64,000 nt of DNA from Korobacter sp963758505. Lineage in GTDB: Bacteria; Acidobacteriota; Terriglobia; Terriglobales; Acidobacteriaceae. Below are positions 57,337 to 64,000 of the stretch, in pieces. The DNA is taken from assembly GCA_963758505.1 (NCBI GenBank), contig CAVWVJ010000001.1, positions 372,001-436,000 on the forward strand. Direction: 5' to 3'. The notes beneath the pieces were generated by a model. It worked only from the letters and a program-made list of their open reading frames with translations, searched no databases and was not told the DNA's origin. Both the position numbers and the translations under genes were made by a program. Every line of letters starts with the position of its first letter. Within the stretch, counting starts at the first letter, position 1.

Positions 57337-59181
57337 ATGGCCCCCCGTACCCCCTCGCGTCTCTATCTCGCAATCGTGCTTCTTGGCTGTTCCGTGAGCT
57401 TGGCACAAGCTCCGAAAATCAGCAAAGTCGATCCGCCGAACTGGTGGTCGAACTATCCGCATAGCCCGATGCTGATGATCACGGGAGAAAATCTTTCGAA
57501 CGCGAAGGTATCGGCCGATACTGCCAGTATTCGCATTCTTAAATCCGAAAGCAGCGCCGACGGACATTACTTGTTCGTTTCTACCGATCAGAAGACCAGC
57601 GCCAAACCCGGCACTGCGCACTTTCGCGTTGAAACCCCGGCAGGCTCAGCATCCTTCGATTTTGCATTGAGGGAGCGCGCGCCACTGGCAGGACGCGCCC
57701 AGGGCGTAAATGCAAGCGATACGATTTACCTGATCATGCCGGACCGCTTTGCCGACGGAGATCCATCGAACAACGATCCCGCCAACGCCCATGGCCACTA
57801 CAACCGGCAGGACCCGCATGCTTACCACGGTGGGGACCTCAAAGGCGTCACCGAACACATCGGTTATTTGCACGACCTCGGGGTGACCACCTTGTGGCTT
57901 ACGCCGTGGTGGAAGAACGACAGCAATTCCGCGGATTACCACGGGTACCACGTCACCGACTTCTACGGGATGGAAGATCATTTCGGTACGTTGATGGATC
58001 TCCAGGAGATGGTCGCGGCCGCCCATCGGCAGGGAATGAAGGTGCTGATGGACTACGTGGTGAACCACACCGGACCGAACGATAGCTGGGCGAACGATCC
58101 GCCGACGCCGACGTGGTTGCATGGCACTCCGCAGAAACACATGGCGCCGCTCTACGATTTCTGGCCGCTGGTGGATCCCCATGCAACCGAAGCGCAACGA
58201 GCGCCGGTGCTGGACGGATGGTTCGTCGACAAATTGCCGGACCTTAACTGCGACGATCCGAAGCTGGCCGAATATCTCACGGACAACGCGCTCTGGTGGA
58301 TGGAGATTGCGGGACTCGACGGTTTCCGTCTCGACACGTTTCCTTATTCGTCGCGCAGTTTCTGGAGTCAATGGCACAAGGTGCTGTTCCGGGTGTATCC
58401 GAGGACGTTCACCGTCGGCGAGGTTTCCAATCCCGATCCGGCGGTGGTGTCGTTCTTCCAGGGGGGACGCAAGCAGTATGACGGAATCGATTCCGGCGTG
58501 ACCTCGGTCTTCGACTTTCCGGACATGTATGCGATCCGCGACATAGTGCTCCATGAAGCAGAGGCCAGGAAGTTGTCGAATATGCTGGCGCATGATGCGC
58601 TGTATCCGCGACCCGGCGAACTGGTAACGTTCATCGGCAACCACGACAACAGGCGCTTCATGGGAGAGACCGGGGCGAGCGTGCAGAAGCTGAATGCCGC
58701 CGCCAGCCTTCTGATCACCCTGCGCGGCATCCCGCAGATTTATTCAGGGGATGAGATCGCGATGCCCGGCGGAGACGATCCTGACAACCGGCGCGATTTT
58801 CCCGGAGGCTTCCCGGGCGATCCGCAAAACGCGTTCACCGCGTCCGGTCGCACCACGGGGCAGCAGGAGGCTTTCGTCCACCTGCAAAAACTTCTTCGCT
58901 TGCGAAAGGAACATAAGGCGCTGCAGGGCGGAGAAGAGACCGACTTGTTGGCGGACACCCACAGCTTCGCTTTTCTGCGCTCGAGCGGCAACGATCGCGT
59001 ATTGGTGGTGCTGAATGCGAGTGGGTCGCAGCAAGCGGTTCGCATTCCGACGGTGGAGACGCCGTTGGCGGGGGTACATTCTCTTGTCCCGTTAGACGCT
59101 GCCACCGAGGGTGAGATCGTGGACGGTGCGGTGCAGGTGAATGTTGCTCCCTCGACGGTCGCAATTTACCTCGTCAACTAG
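57337..59181 (+). CDS. Secreted GH13 alpha-amylase-family enzyme (cyclomaltodextrinase-like)
   Basis: A 614-aa alpha-glucan hydrolase. Signal peptide (YLAIVLLGCSVSLAQA), then an immunoglobulin-like N-terminal domain (about 27-118: KISKVDPPNWW), then the GH13 barrel. The four motifs are intact: DYVVNHTG, GFRLDTF (nucleophile D333), TVGEVS (acid/base E362) and FIGNHDNRR (D437). The N-terminal domain suggests a cyclomaltodextrinase-like subgroup. ATG 57337 has GAGG 8 bases upstream; an in-frame TTG at 57301 is possible. It lies 91 bases after the receptor gene. Confidence 0.93.
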   Translation: MAPRTPSRLYLAIVLLGCSVSLAQAPKISKVDPPNWWSNYPHSPMLMITGENLSNAKVSADTASIRILKSESSADGHYLFVSTDQKTSAKPGTAHFRVETPAGSASFDFALRERAPLAGRAQGVNASDTIYLIMPDRFADGDPSNNDPANAHGHYNRQDPHAYHGGDLKGVTEHIGYLHDLGVTTLWLTPWWKNDSNSADYHGYHVTDFYGMEDHFGTLMDLQEMVAAAHRQGMKVLMDYVVNHTGPNDSWANDPPTPTWLHGTPQKHMAPLYDFWPLVDPHATEAQRAPVLDGWFVDKLPDLNCDDPKLAEYLTDNALWWMEIAGLDGFRLDTFPYSSRSFWSQWHKVLFRVYPRTFTVGEVSNPDPAVVSFFQGGRKQYDGIDSGVTSVFDFPDMYAIRDIVLHEAEARKLSNMLAHDALYPRPGELVTFIGNHDNRRFMGETGASVQKLNAAASLLITLRGIPQIYSGDEIAMPGGDDPDNRRDFPGGFPGDPQNAFTASGRTTGQQEAFVHLQKLLRLRKEHKALQGGEETDLLADTHSFAFLRSSGNDRVLVVLNASGSQQAVRIPTVETPLAGVHSLVPLDAATEGEIVDGAVQVNVAPSTVAIYLVN

Positions 59182-59185
59182 CCAG

Positions 59186-59223
59186 GTGCCGCTACTCTCC
59201 TCTTTGTAGCGGCACGTTTTGTC
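59186..59223 (+). terminator. Terminator after GH13
   Basis: GTGCCGCTAC and GTAGCGGCAC form a perfect 10-bp stem around 10 bases, followed by GTTTTGTCCCTTT. It closes the receptor-GH13 transcription unit. Confidence 0.85.
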
Positions 59224-59356
59224 CCTTTCATCGATCTGGTTGTTCCGCGTGAGTCCGTGAGGCCGGCAGCCATCGGTCGGCAAAGTCGGCCATTTCCTTC
59301 CGATCTATGGACCTTGCGAAGGTAAGGCGGCATCTTAACCGACAGGAGGAACCTAT

Positions 59357-59623
59357 ATGACTCGGAAGGACAACGACCATAGCGACGAATTGGGCCCGAA
59401 CTCGGCGGGGCAATCCGGCGACCTGCAGCAACTTTCAGACCTGGCGGATGCCGATTCGGAAAGCGTCGAGGAATTGATCGAGGAAGGGAATGCTTTCGAG
59501 GCCGAGGCGGTCGACGGCGTGGAAAATGCCAAGTCTCCGGACGTTTCCGAGGTGAGAACTCGTGAGGTTCCCGAAGACGATGTGCCGGAAGAATACTTGA
59601 ACGACGAGGAGCAGTCAGCGTAG
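59357..59623 (+). CDS. Small acidic protein of unknown function
   Basis: An 88-residue, strongly acidic protein (rich in Glu, Asp and Ser), probably disordered. CAGGAGGA lies 7-9 bases before ATG 59357, so translation is well supported. Sequences such as DLADADSESVEELIEEGNAFEAEAV and VRTREVPEDDVPEEYLNDE look like a conserved family, but I know of no function. It is read alone, between the GH13 terminator and the sensor kinase. Confidence 0.72.
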   Translation: MTRKDNDHSDELGPNSAGQSGDLQQLSDLADADSESVEELIEEGNAFEAEAVDGVENAKSPDVSEVRTREVPEDDVPEEYLNDEEQSA

Positions 59624-59725
59624 AAGCTGCAAACAGAGGATCTCCTCTTTCCTGCGGCAACTTTCAAACCAGCCTCCGCATCGAAACCGCTTGCACTCGT
59701 CCGCGCCGTTGGACGAAAGTCACCC

Positions 59726-62700
59726 GTGTCTATGGCTGAACCTGTTTCGCGCCTCGAATCTCCAGATCTTGAAGCGCTCGAAAAAGAAAAAGTCTTGTCG
59801 GCAGGCGGCGAGGTTGGCGCGCTCATGCGTGCCATGGATTGGTCCACGACGCCCCTGGGCCCGGTCGCCGGCTGGCCCCAGAGCCTTCGCACAGCCGTCA
59901 GCATCTGTCTCCATTCTCGTTTCGAACTCTTCATCTGGTGGGGACCCGAATTCGTGATGCTCTACAACGATGCCTATCGGCAGACGTTGCAGAGCAAGCA
60001 CCCCTGGTCGCTCGGGAAATCGGGGCGGATCGTCTGGGCTGAGATCTGGGATGTAATTGGACCCATGCTCGAGAACGTGCTGCGCACGGGAGAAGCTACC
60101 TGGTCCGACGATCTGCTCTTGTTCCTCGAGCGTCATGGTTATCCGGAAGAGACCTATCACACTTTTTCGTATAGCCCGATTCTGGACGAAGAAGGCAAGG
60201 TAGCCGGCGTCTTCACCGCGGTGACGCAGACTACGGAAAAGGTCATCGGAGAGCGCAGACTTCGCACTCTGCGCGATTTGGCTGCGCGCAGCGCGGATGC
60301 GACGAGCGAATCGGAGGCGTGGAATATCGTCGCGGACGTTTTGAGCGAAAACGCCTACGACGTGCAGTTCGCCGCTTTGTACCGCCTCGATAGTGGCGGC
60401 GACCATGCCGATGCGGTCGCGTGCGCGGGGATCGAGCCCGGACATCCGTTCATCCCCGCCCAGGTACGAATCTCCCATACCGATCAAATCGTGGCCAAAG
60501 GCATCGCGGATTCGGTGTATTCCGGCAAGCCGGTGGAATTGCGGAATGCGCACGAGTTGGGGCTCGACCTTCCGGGAGGAGCCTGGAACGAGCAGCCCAA
60601 CGAGGTTCTCTTTCTTCCGCTGGTGCAGACCGGGCAGGCGCAGCCACTGGGCGTGATGGTGGCGGGCGTCAACCGGCGCAAACGCCTGGACGAGAATTAC
60701 CGAGGATTTTTCAACATTCTGTCGGGACAGATCTCGAAGAGCATTTCGGATGCGCAAGCTTTCGAGAAAGAGCGCAAGCGGGCCGAAGCGCTGGCGGAGA
60801 TCGATCGCGCGAAGACTGCTTTCTTCAGCAATATCAGCCACGAGTTTCGTACGCCGCTCACGCTGATGCTCGGCCCCCTGGAAGACACGTTGGCCGCAGG
60901 AGGGCAGAAGCTCGGCCTCGAGAACGCCGAACGCCTGGAGACGGTGCACCGCAATGGGCTGCGGCTGCTGAAACTGGTCAACATGCTCCTCGATTTTTCG
61001 CGCATTGAGGCGGGACGAGAGCAGGCGTCCTACGAGGCCGTCGATCTCTCGACCTTTACGGCTGAGTTGGCGAGTGTTTTCCGGTCCGCCATTGAGCGTG
61101 CCGGCATGTATCTGGAAGTGGAATGCGATCCGGTATCGGAGCCCGTCTATGTGGACCGGGAAATGTGGGAGAAGGTGGTGTTCAATCTTCTCTCCAACGC
61201 ATTCAAGTTCACGCTTGCAGGCGGCATCCGCGTTTCCCTGCGAGAGTTCGATTCCGAAGTGCAGTTGATCGTGAGCGACACGGGGAGCGGGATCCCCGAA
61301 CCGGAGTTGCCTCGTCTATTCGAGCGCTTCCATCGCGTGGAAGGCGCGAAGGGCCGCAGTTTCGAAGGCTCCGGAATCGGCCTTGCGCTGGTGCAGGAAC
61401 TCGTAAAGTTGCACGGCGGCACAGTCTCCGTAATGAGCAAACTGGGCGAAGGCAGCACGTTTACGGTGAGCGTTCCGCGGGGACGGGCGCACCTTCCGGC
61501 AGATCGGATCGATGGGCAACGCACCCCGATCACGAACCGTCGCGCAGAAAGCTATGTGGAAGAGGGGCTGCGCTGGTTACCGGAACACCGTCAGGAAGAG
61601 GCCGAATCTGAAGCCTCGAAGCGCGCGGCAATCCTGGGCACCGTGGTGCTGGCCGACGACAATGCAGACATGCGCGAGTACGTGGAGAAGCTTCTGCGGC
61701 CGCACTACCAAGTGCTGGCGGCCAAGAATGGCGCCGAGGCGCTCGACCTCGTCCGATTCCATCATCCGGAGCTGGTACTAACGGATGTAATGATGCCGGG
61801 GATGGACGGGTTCGGACTCCTGCATGCGATTCGCGCAGAACCCGATATTGCGACGACACCGGTGATCATGCTCTCGGCGCGTGCGGGAGAAGAGGCTCGG
61901 GTCGAAGGGCTGCAGGAAGGCGCCGACGACTACCTGGTAAAGCCGTTTACCGCGCGGGAGCTATTGGCGAGAGTCAATTCACACCTCTCGATCGCGCGAA
62001 CGCGACGCGAAGCCGCGGAAAAGGAACGCCACCTCCTCGCCGTGGCGGACGCAGAACGCCGCAAGTTGCGGGACTTGTTCGAGCAAGCGCCTGCGGGTAT
62101 CGGCATGCTAAGCGGTCCCCAGCACGAGTGGACGTACGTAAACCCGGTGTACCTGGGATTTGTCGGGCGCAAATCCGAGCAGTTGCTGGGCAAGCCAATC
62201 CGCGAATCGCTGCCGGAGATCGCAACCCAGGGATTTTTCGAGTTGCTCGACGATGTGTATCGCACCGGCAAGAGGTATGTAGGTATCGAGTCCCTGGCGC
62301 GAGTCGGAACGGAAGATCCACGGGATGCGTACTTCGATTTCGTTTTCGAGCCGATGCGCGATGCGGACGGGAAGGTGGAAGGAGTGCTCATCCACGCCGT
62401 CGAGGTGACCGACAGAGTGATCGTGCGTCGGGAACTCGAGTTGGAACTTCTGGAGCGCCGCAAAGTAGAACTGGAGTTAGAGAAGCAACGCAGCTTTCTC
62501 GCCATGGCGCAGAAATCCGCGAACGTCGGAAGCTGGCAACTGGAACTGACGACCGACCCTCCGCAGGGATCCTGCTCCGAGGAGTTCGCGCACCTTTATG
62601 GCTACGAGAAGGAAGACTTCGGTAGCTATGAACAATGGCTGGAGGCAGTTCATCCGGAAGATCGAAACTCGGCGGCGGACTCGGTGCGTGAGGCGATTCG

Positions 62701-63550
62701 CACCCGGGAATCCTGGATCGCCGAATTTCGAATCCTACGCAAAGATGGCGCAGAGCGATGGATCTCCGGCCGCGGACAGTGCTTCTGCGACGAAGACGGA
62801 AACCCGTTCCGCATGATCGGCGTCAATATCGACATTACGGAAAGAAAGTTGGCCGAAGAGGCGCTGCGCAACTCCGAGAAGCTGGCCGCGACGGGACGGC
62901 TGGCGGCGACCATTGCCCACGAGATCAATAATCCGCTGGAAGCCGTGGGGAACTTGATTTTCCTGGTGCAACAGGAAGCTGCGCTTTCGGCGGACGCGAA
63001 GAACTATCTTCATATGGCGGATCAGGAACTCGAGCGCGTGACGCACATTGCGCGGCAGACCTTGGGTTTCTATCGCGATACTTCGTCGCCGGTGCAGGTC
63101 AACATCCGCGAATCGCTGCGGGATGTATTGCGGTTGTTCGAGCGCAAGCTCAAGTACAGGTCGATCACCACCGAGTTGGAAGCGCCGGATGACCTGGAAA
63201 TCCACGCGCTGCAGGGCGAGATTCGCCAGGTGCTGTCGAACCTTTTGACGAATGCGATGGACGCTTCTTCGCCGGGATCACGAATTTCGCTGCGCGCCCG
63301 CCGGACCGCGCACAATGGCTCTCGATTCGTCCGCATCTCGATCGGGGACCGAGGCCATGGCATTCCGGCGACGATCCAGCGCAATATCTTCATGCCATTC
63401 TTCACGACCAAGAAGGATGTCGGGACGGGACTTGGACTATGGGTCACCAAGAGCATGGTGGAGAAACACGGCGGCCGTATCGCGTTCCGTTCCAGGGAAG
63501 GTCTCGGGACGATATTCTCCGTCCTTTTGCCCGAGACCTACGCCACCTAG
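59726..63550 (+). CDS. Hybrid sensor with two kinase modules (PAS-GAF-HK-REC-PAS-PAS-HK)
   Basis: A 1274-aa soluble sensor. Order: PAS (about 30-170), GAF (about 190-340), HisKA with H372 (NISHEFRTPLTLML), HATPase (about 470-590: DTGSGIPE, GSGIGLAL), receiver with D687 (TDVMMPGMDG), two PAS domains (about 785-1035), a second HisKA with H1065 (ATIAHEINNPLEAV) and a second HATPase (GDRGHGIP, GTGLGLWVT). GTG 59726 and ATG 59732 are both possible starts. The first kinase probably signals to the internal receiver. The second kinase closely resembles that at 17439-18590. No membrane helix is visible. Confidence 0.93.
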   Translation: MSMAEPVSRLESPDLEALEKEKVLSAGGEVGALMRAMDWSTTPLGPVAGWPQSLRTAVSICLHSRFELFIWWGPEFVMLYNDAYRQTLQSKHPWSLGKSGRIVWAEIWDVIGPMLENVLRTGEATWSDDLLLFLERHGYPEETYHTFSYSPILDEEGKVAGVFTAVTQTTEKVIGERRLRTLRDLAARSADATSESEAWNIVADVLSENAYDVQFAALYRLDSGGDHADAVACAGIEPGHPFIPAQVRISHTDQIVAKGIADSVYSGKPVELRNAHELGLDLPGGAWNEQPNEVLFLPLVQTGQAQPLGVMVAGVNRRKRLDENYRGFFNILSGQISKSISDAQAFEKERKRAEALAEIDRAKTAFFSNISHEFRTPLTLMLGPLEDTLAAGGQKLGLENAERLETVHRNGLRLLKLVNMLLDFSRIEAGREQASYEAVDLSTFTAELASVFRSAIERAGMYLEVECDPVSEPVYVDREMWEKVVFNLLSNAFKFTLAGGIRVSLREFDSEVQLIVSDTGSGIPEPELPRLFERFHRVEGAKGRSFEGSGIGLALVQELVKLHGGTVSVMSKLGEGSTFTVSVPRGRAHLPADRIDGQRTPITNRRAESYVEEGLRWLPEHRQEEAESEASKRAAILGTVVLADDNADMREYVEKLLRPHYQVLAAKNGAEALDLVRFHHPELVLTDVMMPGMDGFGLLHAIRAEPDIATTPVIMLSARAGEEARVEGLQEGADDYLVKPFTARELLARVNSHLSIARTRREAAEKERHLLAVADAERRKLRDLFEQAPAGIGMLSGPQHEWTYVNPVYLGFVGRKSEQLLGKPIRESLPEIATQGFFELLDDVYRTGKRYVGIESLARVGTEDPRDAYFDFVFEPMRDADGKVEGVLIHAVEVTDRVIVRRELELELLERRKVELELEKQRSFLAMAQKSANVGSWQLELTTDPPQGSCSEEFAHLYGYEKEDFGSYEQWLEAVHPEDRNSAADSVREAIRTRESWIAEFRILRKDGAERWISGRGQCFCDEDGNPFRMIGVNIDITERKLAEEALRNSEKLAATGRLAATIAHEINNPLEAVGNLIFLVQQEAALSADAKNYLHMADQELERVTHIARQTLGFYRDTSSPVQVNIRESLRDVLRLFERKLKYRSITTELEAPDDLEIHALQGEIRQVLSNLLTNAMDASSPGSRISLRARRTAHNGSRFVRISIGDRGHGIPATIQRNIFMPFFTTKKDVGTGLGLWVTKSMVEKHGGRIAFRSREGLGTIFSVLLPETYAT

Positions 63551-63557
63551 CAGGGCC

Positions 63558-64000
63558 TCACTTTCCCAGGACATCATAAAGCGGCTGCGCCGGCGTGGAG
63601 GGCACATGGTCCTTCACCGCCGTGATCGCAAGCACTCGAATGTTTTCGTTCCTGGGCAAGGTGATTGTCTTTGCGCCTCGCGGAATCTCAAGCGGAAACG
63701 CGAAGAGATAGGAGTAGGAGTACGCCTCGTTGCTTCCGTCCGTTCCGTGACGATGCGAGGCAAACCAGGCGACGTCCGCGCGCTTGATGAAGCCCGGGGT
63801 GATCTGCCCGGTGAAGTCCATCACCGTGCGCGTGGTGGCTGCTCCGGAGGAGCCTGGCTCGGGCGGAACGCTTTCCTGGCGCATGTTCCAGCTCCGGCTA
63901 TCCCATTGCCCGAGGAAGCCGGTCCATTCGGGGACATCGACGTTGATCGATTTGTCTCCGACCGAGAAGGCGGCTTGCCGATCGCCTCCAGCGGCCGCGG
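63558..64000 (-). CDS. C-terminal fragment, probable GH38 alpha-mannosidase-like protein
   Basis: The gene enters from the right edge and ends at 63558, 7 bases from the convergent sensor gene. The visible 147 residues are beta-rich. The texts FSVGDKSINVDVPEWTGFLGQWDSR, PGFIKRADVAWFASHRHG, YSYLFAFPLEIPRGAKTITLPRNENIRVLAI and QPLYDVLGK resemble the C-terminal beta domain of GH38 alpha-mannosidases from Acidobacteriota. The catalytic domain lies outside the window, so the call is tentative. Confidence 0.55.
   Translation of the reverse strand, partial: AAAGGDRQAAFSVGDKSINVDVPEWTGFLGQWDSRSWNMRQESVPPEPGSSGAATTRTVMDFTGQITPGFIKRADVAWFASHRHGTDGSNEAYSYSYLFAFPLEIPRGAKTITLPRNENIRVLAITAVKDHVPSTPAQPLYDVLGK

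Overview
The window looks like about 64 kb of an Acidobacteriota chromosome, class Terriglobia and related to Candidatus Koribacter. This is inferred from gene content, not from a marker tree. Supporting signs are high GC, a DUF1501/DUF1800 secreted pair, a carboxypeptidase-regulatory-domain TonB receptor of the Oar type, an AMP-ligase/ACP/acyltransferase fusion, many PAS/GAF histidine kinases, and short dispersed palindromes between genes. I saw no rRNA, tRNA, CRISPR array, insertion sequence or prophage.

Layout. 0-5 kb: the end of a beta-propeller protein, a Fur-family regulator, a small membrane protein, an alpha/beta hydrolase, a hexapeptide acyltransferase and a FecR-like exported protein. 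5-6.6 kb (minus strand): an orphan Memo-like protein and an orphan nuoB. 6.8-12.1 kb: a PDZ/membrane histidine kinase broken by one frameshift, its NtrC-type partner, and a secreted-protein gene broken by three frameshifts. 12.1-16.8 kb: UdgX, a BadF/BadG-type sugar kinase, an SSS symporter and an APC permease. 17.4-24.6 kb: a receiver-kinase hybrid, glgA, rsmA, a Rieske ferredoxin and the DUF1800-DUF1501 operon. 24.7-32.2 kb: an HD-GYP protein, a phosphoesterase, a nucleotidyltransferase, a LigD-type polymerase, DUF72, xerD, xerC and a PilZ protein. 32.2-41.8 kb: the three-domain ligase/ACP/acyltransferase, a DUF892 ferritin-like protein, a stand-alone glutamine amidotransferase, a chemoreceptor and secA. 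41.9-44.4 kb: a gene-poor stretch of small membrane and secreted ORFs. 44.5-49.4 kb: a GAF-TonB fusion, a small coiled-coil protein, a tandem Crp/Fnr pair whose second member has no DNA-binding domain, and a CHAD protein. 49.5-59.2 kb: an alpha-glucan locus (MFS transporter, GH31, TonB receptor, GH13). 59.4-64 kb: an acidic small protein, a double-kinase hybrid sensor and the end of a GH38-like mannosidase.

How the genes may work together. GH31 and the MFS transporter run on the minus strand and the TonB receptor and GH13 on the plus strand, from a shared 253-bp control region. This fits uptake and hydrolysis of maltodextrin or starch oligomers, with no SusD gene seen. The LigD-polymerase, DUF72, xerD and xerC genes lie close together in one direction, overlapping at two junctions.

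The most interesting item is the Crp/Fnr pair. The first protein combines an FNR-like four-cysteine pattern with a CRP-like recognition helix, and TGTGA/TCACA palindromes lie in front of both genes. The second copy keeps three cysteines and ends where the helix-turn-helix should begin.
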